Assembly: GCA_903889895.1 (NCBI GenBank)
Contig: CAISYZ010000228.1
Location: forward strand, 1-47,002
DNA length: 47,002 bases
DNA from: an uncultured Verrucomicrobia subdivision 3 bacterium
Lineage (GTDB): Bacteria > Verrucomicrobiota > Verrucomicrobiia > Limisphaerales > UBA11358
Direction: 5' to 3'
Each line of letters opens with the position of its first letter. Positions within the stretch are counted from its first letter, which is position 1. A program made the translations under genes and the position numbers. The notes below the pieces were generated by a model, which saw nothing but the letters and a program-made list of their open reading frames with translations, searched no databases and was not told where the DNA came from. Shown one piece after another: positions 1 to 7,975 of the stretch.

Positions 1-161
1 CATCCGCAGACCCGGTTTTTTACCTGCACCCGTTGGATTCGCCGTTTTTTGTTGGTTGGACATAGATGAAAGCCTTTGTTTATGCGGCTTCAGTGTAAGT
101 CAATAACATCAGCTTGTGAAGCTTATTTGGGAAATATGGGTCGAGTCCTTACGACGTTGCC

Positions 162-1892
162 GTGGATGCCTATGGCAATCTGTTCATTGCTGATTATGGA
201 AACAATCGCGTTCGCAAGGTGGATACAAACGGCATTATCACCACCGTGGCGGGTTCCGGCAGCCTTACTTCTTCCGGGGATGGTGGCCCGGCTACCAATG
301 CTGGATTTAACTATATCTCCGCAGTTGCCTTGGACGTATCCAACAACCTGCTAATTGCTGAAATGGATGCCGGAAAAGTCCGCAAGGTGGATGCTAATGG
401 TAATATCAGCACGGTAGCGGGTAGTGGCGCTTCTGGTAATTCCGGTGACGGTGGAGCCGCCACCAATGCCCGAATGTATTTAGTGACTGGCATAGCTGAG
501 GATGCTTTTGGCAATCTATTTATCGCCGACACGGGTAGCCATAATATCCGGAAGGTGAATGTCAACGGAATCATCTCCACGCTCGCCAGTGTTAATTCCC
601 AAGGCGTGGCGACTGATTCTTCAGGGAATGTTTATATTGCTGATGGGGGTGGCAACGTTTACAGGGTGGATACCCAAAGCAACCTGACCACACTGGCTAC
701 AGGTTTCAATTCGGCAGATGGTGTGGCAATTAGTTGGAATAACTCTATTTTTATTGCAGACCATGGCAATGAACAAGTTAAGCAGGTTGACACCAACGGC
801 AATGTTTCGCTTTTGGTTGGCAAAAGAACCATCACTTACTACGGTGACGGTGGATTAGCCACTAATGCCGGCATTGGGCCCTATAGTATTGCCACAGATG
901 CGGCGGGAAATTTGTTCATTGCCGACCTCGATAATTGTCGTATCCGCAAGGTCAATCTTGCCGGTTCACCAAACCTGACCCTTACCAGTGTGACACCCAG
1001 CCAGGCAACCCTGGCCTACAGTCCGCCCACGAATTCCGCTTACTTGTCATTAAATGGAACTAACCCTGCCAGCGCGGGGAATTTCTCCGTGGTCGTTACC
1101 AGCCCCTACGGCAGCGTAACCAGCAGCATCGCATCGTTGATCGTGTTGGTGCCGCCGAGCATCACGAACCAGCCCGCCAATATCGCGGTAACGAACGGCG
1201 GTTTTGCTGGTTTTAATGTCGGCGCCTATGGCACAGCACCATTGAGCTATCAATGGTTTACCAGTTCTGGCCGCACGGCGACCGCCGAGCCAGTGATGGG
1301 TGTTTTTAGTGTGTCATCGGTTAAACTTCTTGAAGGTGGTGCGGGTTATGTTTCAGTGCCGAATGTTCAGTTTATCAGCAATTTTGGCTCCGGAGCCAGC
1401 GCCACGGCGGTGGTCACCAATGGCAGCGTAACTGGTTTCTCTCGTAATCCTGGCGGATATTACACTTATCCCAATGCACCCACGATATTAATCGATAATC
1501 CTACCGGCACAAGCAACCAGGCTTTGATTGGTCAAACCAACGGCGCCTTAAATTTATCGGCCGTCACGAGCGTCAACACGACAAATTATTTTGTGGTAAT
1601 CACCAACAATTACGGGAGCGTGACCAGTTCCATGGCTGGTTTGTGGGTGTTTGTCCCGCCGCAGAACTTTAGTGCCAGTGGTAATGCTAGCACCAATGGC
1701 AACCAGTTGTCGCTGCAACTTGCCGGCACACCGGGTTATCCCTACATCCTACAATCCGCCACCAACCTGATGCCGCCGGTGAACTGGCAGTCCGTCCTCA
1801 CCAATCTTGCCGACACCTACGGCAACTGGAGTTTCACCGTCACCAACTTGTCCGCCGCGCCCAATTTGTATTACCGCGCAGTTGTGCAGTGA
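162..1892 (+). CDS. NHL-repeat / Ig-like secreted-type protein, N-terminus missing
   Basis: The first ~270 residues hold about five NHL-type beta-propeller repeats, recognised by recurring 'GNLFIAD..N..IRKVD..G.I.T.AG' units. An Ig-like segment follows ('PPSITNQPANIAVTNGG', then 'LSYQWF'). The C-terminal ~70 residues form the module common on secreted verrucomicrobial proteins ('YILQSATNL' ... 'YYRAVVQ'). The only usable start in the open frame is a GTG at 162, and it falls inside an NHL repeat: the frame still reads 'YGSSPYDVAVDAYGN' upstream, back to a TGA at 117-119. There is no signal peptide. I therefore think the 5' part is lost or frameshifted, and the gene may be a remnant. A terminator follows at 2110-2138. 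The function is unknown; NHL propellers usually bind proteins or ligands. Bases 1-161 hold no other gene I can support. Confidence 0.7.
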   Translation: MDAYGNLFIADYGNNRVRKVDTNGIITTVAGSGSLTSSGDGGPATNAGFNYISAVALDVSNNLLIAEMDAGKVRKVDANGNISTVAGSGASGNSGDGGAATNARMYLVTGIAEDAFGNLFIADTGSHNIRKVNVNGIISTLASVNSQGVATDSSGNVYIADGGGNVYRVDTQSNLTTLATGFNSADGVAISWNNSIFIADHGNEQVKQVDTNGNVSLLVGKRTITYYGDGGLATNAGIGPYSIATDAAGNLFIADLDNCRIRKVNLAGSPNLTLTSVTPSQATLAYSPPTNSAYLSLNGTNPASAGNFSVVVTSPYGSVTSSIASLIVLVPPSITNQPANIAVTNGGFAGFNVGAYGTAPLSYQWFTSSGRTATAEPVMGVFSVSSVKLLEGGAGYVSVPNVQFISNFGSGASATAVVTNGSVTGFSRNPGGYYTYPNAPTILIDNPTGTSNQALIGQTNGALNLSAVTSVNTTNYFVVITNNYGSVTSSMAGLWVFVPPQNFSASGNASTNGNQLSLQLAGTPGYPYILQSATNLMPPVNWQSVLTNLADTYGNWSFTVTNLSAAPNLYYRAVVQ

Positions 1893-1930
1893 TTGCGTCG
1901 TTTCTACCGCATTCGGCTCTGGCCTTGAAA

Positions 1931-2032
1931 TTACTTCAACTCCGCCACGCTTTCCGCCAGCGCGGTCACCATTTGCCGCAACTGCGTGGCCGTGGTGCAA
2001 TACGGCGGCAGCAGCACCATCACATTGCCCAC
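1931..2032 (-). pseudogene. Duplicated 3' fragment of bioA
   Basis: Bases 1965-2032 are identical over 68 nt to 4035-4102, which encode the end of bioA. The neighbouring 13 nt (1952-1964) differ at two positions. In the bioA frame the fragment encodes 'VGNVMVLLPPYCTTATQLRQ', then a slightly different tail ending 'AESVAELK' and a stop at 1931. The intact gene ends 'AEGVKEL'. Similarity stops abruptly at 2033, in the middle of bioA. This is a scrap left by duplication or replacement, not a functional gene. Confidence 0.85.
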
Positions 2033-2109
2033 ATTGGAAAATGTCGTGAGATTTGAACCCGTCTGAAAAGCTGCGGGTGACAGTTTGAATGTCCGCCTCG
2101 CCCACCGAA

Positions 2110-2138
2110 CGGCCGCCAGCCATGGCGGTCGTTTTTTT
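2110..2138 (+). terminator. Rho-independent terminator
   Basis: A 9-bp stem (2110-2118 with 2123-2131, one G-U pair) encloses a GCCA tetraloop and is followed at once by seven T (2132-2138). It lies downstream of the NHL gene and the bioA scrap and upstream of the beta-helix gene, so it should stop transcription entering 2199-3992. The rest of 1893-2198 holds only the bioA scrap and the leader of the next gene. Confidence 0.8.
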
Positions 2139-2198
2139 GCCAGGCAAAACAGGGTTGACGGGGAAATGAAAATTGAAATCATGCAGCCCAATCCAATC

Positions 2199-3992
2199 AT
2201 GAAAACACTGTGGGTCAAACTTCTCGGCGCGAGCTTGGGACTAATGGTTTTCATGAAGGCCGGGGCGGCGACCTACTATGTGGATACGGCGAACCGGCAT
2301 CCGGTTTCGCCTTTCACCAGTTGGGCGACGGCGGCGACGAATATTCAGGATGCCATCAATGCCGCCGGTTTTACCAGCAACACCATTTGGGTGAACGATG
2401 GCGTGTATAAGTTCGGCGGGATTTACAGTCCGGCGTATGCGCGGGTAGCGACGTTGGGCAAACCCCTGACCATTCAAAGCGTCAACGGCCCAGAGGTGAC
2501 AATTATTCAGGGGCAGTCGGGATGGGCGTGCGCCCGTCTCACCGACGGGACGGTCTTGTCGGGCTTTACTCTGAAAAACAGCACAAACTACTTCGTTGGC
2601 TTTAGCGGCGGCGTTTTTTGCAGTTCCATCAATTGCCTTGTGACCAACTGTTTCATCACCGGCAATTTCTGCGGTGGTGGCGCCGGTTCCTCGGGGGGAA
2701 TCAGCGGTGGCACGGTGATTGATTGTGTGGTGAGCAACAATCAAAGTTTCTGCGGCGGCGCGGCCTCAAACATCCTGATTAACTGCACGCTGGTAGCCAA
2801 TTATGGCGGCACCTGCGGCGGCGTCTATCGCAGCTCGTTGACGAATTGCCTGCTGTTGACCAACGTGTCGGGTTCGCAAAACCTGATCAGCGGTGGGGGC
2901 GCGGGACTTTCGTTTTTAGAAAATTGCACGGTCAGCAATAATGCCACCGCGAACGGATTCTATAACGGTGATGGCGGGGGGCTTTGGTATTGCACGGCCA
3001 ATGACTCGTTGATTTCCAGCAATCGGACGGGCTACTCCGGTTCCGGCGGGGGCGCTTATAATTGCAGCTTGAGCAACTGCGTGGTGCAAAACAATTATTC
3101 GCCCTCCAGCGGCGGGGGTGTTTGTGCAGGGGCATTGACCAATTGCGTGGTCGCCAGCAATGTCGGGGGAAACGGCGGCGGTGCGGCCAACGCAACCTTG
3201 AACAATTGTCTGGTGACCGGCAACCGCGCGGGCTACGGCGGTGGCGTGGGCAACAGTTTCGCGATCAACTGCACCATCGTTGGCAACACCAACGTGGGCA
3301 CCGGCCCGGCCGCAGGCGCTTACAATTCAACGCTGAACAACTGCATCATTTACAACAATCAGGCTGGCACGAATGCTGATATTTATGGCTGCGCTTTGAC
3401 CAATTGCTGCACTTCGTCGCTCGCGTATCCAAATATCGCCAACTCGTTCACCAATGACCCCGCCTTGGTTGATCCCAGCGGTGATTTTCATCTGCAATGG
3501 AACTCGCCGTGCATTAATGCGGGCAATAGTTCGCTGGTGACATTCACCAACGACCTTGACGGAAATCCACGCATCGTCGGCAGCGCGGTAGATGTCGGCG
3601 CTTATGAATATCAATGGCCGATGTCGGTCATCGCTTACGCCTGGCTTGAGCAATACGGTCTGCCGGTGGACGGTTCGGCGGATTACACGGATGACGATGG
3701 CGATGGGATGGATAACTGGCATGAGTGGCAGGCGGGGACGGATCCAACGGATCCCAAGTCATTGCTGCAGCTGACTTCGCTGGGGACGACGACCAATGTG
3801 CCGGGCGTCGTGGTGACTTGGCAGAGTGTGGCCAATCGCAATTATTATCTCCAACGCAGTTCCGACCTTACCCTCCAGACACCATTTATATCCCTGCAAA
3901 GTAACCTCGTTGGCCAAGTCGGCCTGACGAGTTATACTGACACCACGGCTACCAACGCCGGCCCGTATTTCTACCGCGTTGGCGTGCAGTGA
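2199..3992 (+). CDS. Secreted right-handed beta-helix protein, choice-of-anchor-Q type
   Basis: A signal peptide (MKTLWVKLLGASLGLMVFMKAGAA) precedes 'TYYVDTANRHP', the usual opening of this class. A long run of short repeats of the form 'NC.V..N....GGG' (2580-3420) fits a parallel beta-helix. The segment 'CINAGNSS...DLDGNPRIVG..VDVGAYEY' matches what is called the choice-of-anchor Q domain. It is followed by an acidic calcium-binding-like 'DYTDDDGDGMDNWHEW' and the C-terminal 'YYLQRSSDL...YFYRVGVQ' module. I chose ATG 2199 because it starts the signal peptide; ATG 2166 would add 11 residues. The frame stays open back to TTG 2085, but that start would lie upstream of the terminator. Probably an exported surface or carbohydrate-binding protein; substrate unknown. 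Confidence 0.8.
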   Translation: MKTLWVKLLGASLGLMVFMKAGAATYYVDTANRHPVSPFTSWATAATNIQDAINAAGFTSNTIWVNDGVYKFGGIYSPAYARVATLGKPLTIQSVNGPEVTIIQGQSGWACARLTDGTVLSGFTLKNSTNYFVGFSGGVFCSSINCLVTNCFITGNFCGGGAGSSGGISGGTVIDCVVSNNQSFCGGAASNILINCTLVANYGGTCGGVYRSSLTNCLLLTNVSGSQNLISGGGAGLSFLENCTVSNNATANGFYNGDGGGLWYCTANDSLISSNRTGYSGSGGGAYNCSLSNCVVQNNYSPSSGGGVCAGALTNCVVASNVGGNGGGAANATLNNCLVTGNRAGYGGGVGNSFAINCTIVGNTNVGTGPAAGAYNSTLNNCIIYNNQAGTNADIYGCALTNCCTSSLAYPNIANSFTNDPALVDPSGDFHLQWNSPCINAGNSSLVTFTNDLDGNPRIVGSAVDVGAYEYQWPMSVIAYAWLEQYGLPVDGSADYTDDDGDGMDNWHEWQAGTDPTDPKSLLQLTSLGTTTNVPGVVVTWQSVANRNYYLQRSSDLTLQTPFISLQSNLVGQVGLTSYTDTTATNAGPYFYRVGVQ

Positions 3993-4003
3993 TAGATAAA
4001 TCC

Positions 4004-5488
4004 TTATAGTTCCTTCACCCCTTCCGCCAACGCCGTCACCATTTGCCGCAACTGCGTGGCCGTGGTGCAATACGGCGGCAGCAGCACCATCACATTGCCC
4101 ACCGGCCGCGTCAGCACGCCGCGTCGCGCCATCGCCTCGCAGACGCGGATGCCCGCGCGTTCGCGCAGCGCAAACGGCGCACGCGTCCGCCAGTCCTTGA
4201 CCAGTTCCACGCCCGCCACAAGGCCCACCTGCCGGATGTCGCCCACCTGCGGCAGCGCCCAGAGCGTCTGCAATTCGTCGTGCAGTAGCTTTTGCAATTT
4301 CGCCCGCTGCAAAACGGATTGTTTGGTCTGCAAAATATCCAAACTCGCGAGCGCCGCCGCCGCGCCGAGCTGGTTGCCGGTAAAGCTGTGGCCGTGGAAG
4401 AAGGTCTTGAACTCTTCGTATTCGCCCAGGAACGCGTCGAACACGCGCTGCGTGGTCAGCGTGGCCGCCATTGGCAGATAGCCGCCGGTCAACCCTTTCG
4501 CCACGCAGAGAAAGTCCGGCGTCACGCCTTCGTGATGCGAGGCGAACAGCGGTAATTTCGAGTTTCGAATTTCGAATTCCGAATTTGCCACGCCCGTCCG
4601 GCCAAACCCGGTCATTACTTCGTCCGCGATGAGCAGCGCGCCGTGTGCGCGGGCAATTTGCGTGACCTGCGCCAGCCAGCCCGCCGGCTGCGGAATCATC
4701 CCCGCCGCGCCTTGCATCAACGGCTCGAACACGAAGCCGGCGTAGGGATTGCCTTTCTTCTTTTGCGCGGCAAATTTCTTTTCCACGAGGCCGACACATT
4801 CCCATTGGCACTTGCGATAGTTGCGCGCGTCACGGCGTTCCGGCTTGGCCTGATTGAACGGGCAGCGGTAGCAATAGGGCGCCATCACCTTGTCGGTGGC
4901 AAACAACATCCCGCCGTAGGCCTTGTGAAAGAGATCAATGTGGCCCAGCGAGACCGCGCCAATGGTGTCGCCATGATACGCGCCGGAGAGCGAGAGAAAG
5001 CGAGGCTTGGTCTTGGGGCCACGCGTGCGCCGGGTGTATTCGTAGGCGAGCTTGAGCGCGACTTCGAGCGCCGTGGAGCCGTCGTCGGAAAAAAAAACCT
5101 TTTGCAATTTGCAATTTCCAATCGCCAATTTCCAATTTTTCGGACGAGCGTGTGCCTTGCTTAAATTGGCAATTGGCAATTGGCAATTGGCAATCCCCGC
5201 TAATCTTTCCGCGAGCAGGCTGGCGGGTTCATTCGCATAGCCGAGCGCGGAGCTGTGGGCAATCTTCTTCAACTGGCGCGTGATGGCGGCGTTGATCTTC
5301 GGATGTTGATGGCCGTGGAGATTCGTCCAGATGGAAGCATTGGCGTCGAGGTATGCCTTGCCGTGCACATCGCGCAGCACCGCACCTTTGCCCGACGCGA
5401 TGACAATGGGCTCGCGCCGCAGCCAATCGCGCATCTGCGTGAACGGATGCCAAACGAAGCGTTGGTCGAGTTTAGCGAACTTGTTCAT
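4004..5488 (-). CDS. bioA: Adenosylmethionine-8-amino-7-oxononanoate transaminase
   Basis: BioA converts KAPA to DAPA in biotin synthesis, using SAM as amino donor and PLP as cofactor. Family motifs are present: 'WHPFTQM' near the N-terminus, 'SDDGSTALEVALK', 'GAYHGDTIGA', 'IADEVMTGFGRTG', and the PLP lysine in 'CVAKGLTGGYLPMAAT' (about K331). The protein is 494 residues, against roughly 430 for the family. The excess is two in-frame inserts of repeat-derived peptide, at about residues 100-129 ('NCQLPIAN...LAIGNCKLQ') and 301-315 ('NSEFEIRNSKL'). Neither hits a catalytic motif; the first lies just before the SDDGSTA segment. ATG 5488 is preferred over TTG 5494. The gene starts 9 nt after the bioF stop and is co-directional with it. 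Confidence 0.93.
   Translation of the reverse strand: MNKFAKLDQRFVWHPFTQMRDWLRREPIVIASGKGAVLRDVHGKAYLDANASIWTNLHGHQHPKINAAITRQLKKIAHSSALGYANEPASLLAERLAGIANCQLPIANLSKAHARPKNWKLAIGNCKLQKVFFSDDGSTALEVALKLAYEYTRRTRGPKTKPRFLSLSGAYHGDTIGAVSLGHIDLFHKAYGGMLFATDKVMAPYCYRCPFNQAKPERRDARNYRKCQWECVGLVEKKFAAQKKKGNPYAGFVFEPLMQGAAGMIPQPAGWLAQVTQIARAHGALLIADEVMTGFGRTGVANSEFEIRNSKLPLFASHHEGVTPDFLCVAKGLTGGYLPMAATLTTQRVFDAFLGEYEEFKTFFHGHSFTGNQLGAAAALASLDILQTKQSVLQRAKLQKLLHDELQTLWALPQVGDIRQVGLVAGVELVKDWRTRAPFALRERAGIRVCEAMARRGVLTRPVGNVMVLLPPYCTTATQLRQMVTALAEGVKEL
4553..4588. repeat. Degenerate micro-repeat (TTTCGAATTCCGAAT type) inside bioA
   Basis: Tandem, partly palindromic copies of a TTTCGAATT/TTCGAATTCCGAATT unit lie inside bioA and translate in frame as 'NSEFEIRNSKL', a peptide absent from ordinary BioA. 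The length is a multiple of three, so the gene stays open. Confidence 0.75.
5101..5195. repeat. Inverted pair of CCAATTGCCAATT-type micro-repeats inside bioA
   Basis: The left arm (5101-5140) carries TTGCAATTTGCAATTTCC and CCAATTTCCAATTTT units. The right arm (5164-5195) carries four tandem AATTGGC units in the opposite sense. About 24 nt lie between the arms. The unit would fold into a hairpin in RNA. It is translated in frame as about 30 extra residues of BioA. Confidence 0.8.
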
Positions 5489-5520
5489 TTCCAATTTTCA
5501 ATTGCCGATTGCCAATTTAT
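5486..5520. repeat. Micro-repeat forming the bioF/bioA junction
   Basis: Another copy of the CCAATTTTCAATTGCC family. It supplies the last codons of bioF ('KLAIGN', stop at 5498) and the leader and start region of bioA, so stop and start codons appear to have been built from the repeat. Confidence 0.7.
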
Positions 5521-6682
5521 TTAGCGCGGTCACGAGTTCGGCCACATCCGTCGCTGTGTGCGTGGCGCTGAACGTCACGCGCAGCCGCGCTGCGCCGCGC
5601 GCGACGGTGGGATAACGGATGGCAGGAACAAAAATATTTTGTTCGCGCAATTTGGTGGCGGCGACGAGGGTCTTTTCTTCACCGCCAAGAATCAGGGGGA
5701 CGATGGCAGAGAGGATTTCTAATTTGCCATGGCCAATTGCCAATTTGAATTCCGCCACGCGTTGCTGCAGTTGCGAGCGTAGCGATTCGCCGGCAGCGGA
5801 TTGAACCAGTTTGATGCCGGCGGTCGCGGCAGCGGCGGCGGCGGGAACGGGCGCGGTGGAGAAAATAAAACTGCGGGCGCGGTTGACGAGATAATCAATC
5901 AACGCCTGACTGCCGGCGATATAGCCGCCGCTCGCCCCGAGCGCCTTGCCGAGCGTGCCCATCTGGATTTCAATTTGTCCGCTGACGCCGAACGCGTCGG
6001 CGAGGCCGCGTCCATGTTTGCCGAGAATGCCGGTGGCGTGCGCCTCATCCACCATCAGCCACGCGCCGTATTTTTCCTTGAGCGCCACGATCTCCCGCAG
6101 CGGCGCAGCGTCGCCGTCCATGGAGAAAATAGATTCGGTGATGACGAGGACTTCCGCTTTCCGCCTTCCGCCTTCCGCTTTGGCTGCCCATTTCAACTTA
6201 TCTTCCAAATCAGCGAGATCGTTGTGGACAAAGACGCGCAGCTTGGCGCCGGATAATTTGGCGGCGTCCACGATGCAGGCGTGGACGAGTTTGTCCAAAA
6301 TAATGATGTCATCCTTGCCGCATACCGCTGTGATGGTGCCGACGGCGGCGGCGTAGCCGGTGGCAAAAGTCAGCGCGGCCTCGGTTTGCTTGAACGCGGC
6401 AAGCGTTTCTTCAAGTTCATGAAATGGTGCCAACGAACCGCAGATGAGCCGCGACGCACCGGCACCGGCACCGAATTTCTCCACGGCTCTGACGGCGGCT
6501 TCCTTAAGCTCGGGATGATGGGCGAGACCGAGATAATCGTTGGCCGAAAAATTGAGAAAAGTTTTGTTGCCGATGGCGATGCGCGTGCCCTGGGCGGAAT
6601 CCACGCGGCGCAGTTCGCGGAACAGATTCTGTTCGCGCAAGGTGGCGAGGCGGCGGCTCAATTCGTCAGCAAACGAATTCAT
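5498..6682 (-). CDS. bioF: 8-amino-7-oxononanoate synthase
   Basis: BioF is a PLP enzyme that condenses pimeloyl-thioester with L-alanine to give KAPA, the step before BioA. Seen in the sequence: 'FSANDYLGLAHHPELKEAA', 'GSGASRL'-like 'GAGAGASRLICGS', 'DEAHATGILGKHGRG', and the PLP lysine in 'GTLGKALGASGGY' (about K246). ATG 6682 ('MNSFADELSRRL') is chosen. An upstream in-frame extension (to 6700) only translates a CACAGATG-type micro-repeat. In-frame repeat-derived peptides occur at about residues 169-177 ('AEGGRRKAE'), 310-324 ('LAIGHGKLEIL') and the last six residues. bioA follows on the same strand; bioB, bioD and bioC are not in the window. Confidence 0.93.
   Translation of the reverse strand: MNSFADELSRRLATLREQNLFRELRRVDSAQGTRIAIGNKTFLNFSANDYLGLAHHPELKEAAVRAVEKFGAGAGASRLICGSLAPFHELEETLAAFKQTEAALTFATGYAAAVGTITAVCGKDDIIILDKLVHACIVDAAKLSGAKLRVFVHNDLADLEDKLKWAAKAEGGRRKAEVLVITESIFSMDGDAAPLREIVALKEKYGAWLMVDEAHATGILGKHGRGLADAFGVSGQIEIQMGTLGKALGASGGYIAGSQALIDYLVNRARSFIFSTAPVPAAAAAATAGIKLVQSAAGESLRSQLQQRVAEFKLAIGHGKLEILSAIVPLILGGEEKTLVAATKLREQNIFVPAIRYPTVARGAARLRVTFSATHTATDVAELVTALNKLAIGN
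5716..5752. repeat. CCAATTGCCAATT-type micro-repeat inside bioF
   Basis: A short degenerate copy of the family seen in bioA, read in frame by bioF as 'FKLAIGHGKLEIL'. BioF proteins vary in this region, so whether it is an insertion or a replacement is unclear. Confidence 0.6.
6152..6180. repeat. TTCCGCCTTCCGC-type micro-repeat inside bioF
   Basis: Four tandem TTCCGC(C/T)T units read in frame by bioF as 'AEGGRRKAE', just before 'VLVITESIFSMDGD'. The unit differs from the AATTGGC and TTCGAATT families. Confidence 0.65.
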
Positions 6683-6684
6683 TG

Positions 6685-6717
6685 AGCCACAGGTAAACAC
6701 AGATGCACACGGATGGA
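6685..6717. repeat. CACAGATG-type micro-repeat upstream of bioF
   Basis: GCCACAGG..AACACAGATGCACACGG, a degenerate tandem of ACACAGATG units, lies between the amidohydrolase stop and the bioF start. It is a fourth unit type among the repeats here. Confidence 0.55.
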
Positions 6718-6727
6718 AAGCTGCGCT

Positions 6728-7975
6728 TCAATTTTGCGGCGGCACGGCCCAGCGGCCTTCGATCAGGCTGGCGGCGACGTGGCCGGAATGGGCGAGGACG
6801 GTTTCGTTCACGCGGGAAACTTTTCCGGGGCAGGGCAGGGCGATGAGGTCGGCGAAGCTGCCTTTCGCAAGCTCGCCGATTTTGCCGGCAAGGCCGAGCG
6901 CGCGCGCGCCGTTGACGGTGGCCATGCGCAAAATCTCCTCGGGCGAAAGGCGTTGGTCGGCTTCAGCCAGCGCGCGCATTTCGGCGAACATATCGAGTTC
7001 GGGATTTTGCCGGCCGATTTTGCGCGTGGTGGCGAGGCTGTCGGTGCCGAGGGCAATGTTCACGCCGACGCCAGCGAGCCGGGCGCGCTCAAAGGGCGGG
7101 TGCTTGAAATAATCGTGGCTGCGTGGGCAGTGGACCACGTGGGTTTTGTTTTTGGCGAGCAACGTGGCGTCGCCGCGCGCGAGGCAGTTGACATGGATGG
7201 CGAGCGCATTTTCACCAAGCAATTTGTTTCGCGCCAAGTGCGCGACAGGCGAGCCAAGGCCGCAGTCGGAATTATCGCGACCGTTACGCTGGAGCCATTC
7301 ATACATCGGGCCACGCGCGTTTTGAAACATCTCAAACTCCTGCACGGATTCAGCCACATGGATGCTGAGCGGCCATTTGCGTTTTTGCGAAATTCGGGCG
7401 GTGAGGCGGAGCAGTTCCGGCAAGGTGGAGTAGGGTGCGTGTGGCGAAAGCAGGGCGCGGTTGCGCGGGTGCCGGAGCGAATCCATTTTTTCAACGGCCT
7501 CATGCAAAATATCCTTCGGGGTGCGACGGGATTTAATGCCGGTCATTTCCAGAAAGGAAAAAATTCGCAGCGGCGTGGCGTCCCAGACTTCCGGCAGCAA
7601 ATCCGGCATGACTTCGATGTCGGCCACCGTGGTGGTGCCGGTCTTCAAAAGCTGGTGCGCGCCGCGCAACCAGGAGCGCGCGTAGTCGGAATAGCTCCAG
7701 CCGCTTTTGTGCGCGATGATGGCGGCAATCCAGTCGGTAAAACCCTTGGGCGGCGAAATTTCCCCGGCCATGTCGGTGTAATCAAGGTGGCAATGGGCGT
7801 TGACGAGGCCGGGCAGCAGGATGACTTCGCCGAGGTCGCGGGCTTTTTCGCGCTGGTGCGGGCGCAAATCTTTCCACGGCAGAACGGCCTGGATTTTATT
7901 GCCCACAACTAAAACCGCGCCGTCCTCGATGGGCGGCGCGGTGATGGGGAGAATAATTTTCGCCCGCAGGATCAT
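6728..7975 (-). CDS. Amidohydrolase, ATZ/TRZ (MtaD-like) family
   Basis: A metal-dependent hydrolase/deaminase of the amidohydrolase superfamily. Metal-site signatures are in order: 'LPGLVNAHCHLDYTDM' (HxH at about 61/63), 'SPHAPYS' (177-183), 'HVAES' (H206, E209), H261 in 'AIHVNC', and 'GTDSLAT' (D312). The 415-residue length suits the MtaD/SAH-deaminase/aminodeoxyfutalosine-deaminase group, and the substrate cannot be decided by eye. The ATG directly follows the hpf stop (TGAATG), so translation is probably coupled to hpf. No signal peptide, so cytoplasmic. Confidence 0.85.
   Translation of the reverse strand: MILRAKIILPITAPPIEDGAVLVVGNKIQAVLPWKDLRPHQREKARDLGEVILLPGLVNAHCHLDYTDMAGEISPPKGFTDWIAAIIAHKSGWSYSDYARSWLRGAHQLLKTGTTTVADIEVMPDLLPEVWDATPLRIFSFLEMTGIKSRRTPKDILHEAVEKMDSLRHPRNRALLSPHAPYSTLPELLRLTARISQKRKWPLSIHVAESVQEFEMFQNARGPMYEWLQRNGRDNSDCGLGSPVAHLARNKLLGENALAIHVNCLARGDATLLAKNKTHVVHCPRSHDYFKHPPFERARLAGVGVNIALGTDSLATTRKIGRQNPELDMFAEMRALAEADQRLSPEEILRMATVNGARALGLAGKIGELAKGSFADLIALPCPGKVSRVNETVLAHSGHVAASLIEGRWAVPPQN

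Noticed and set aside
2085-2198. Upstream start (TTG 2085) for the beta-helix gene
   Set aside because: It would place the start before a strong terminator and hide the signal peptide; ATG 2199 (or 2166) is more natural.
5101-5195. CRISPR-like tandem repeats
   Set aside because: Units are about 7 nt, contiguous, degenerate and translated in bioA; there are no spacers and no cas genes.
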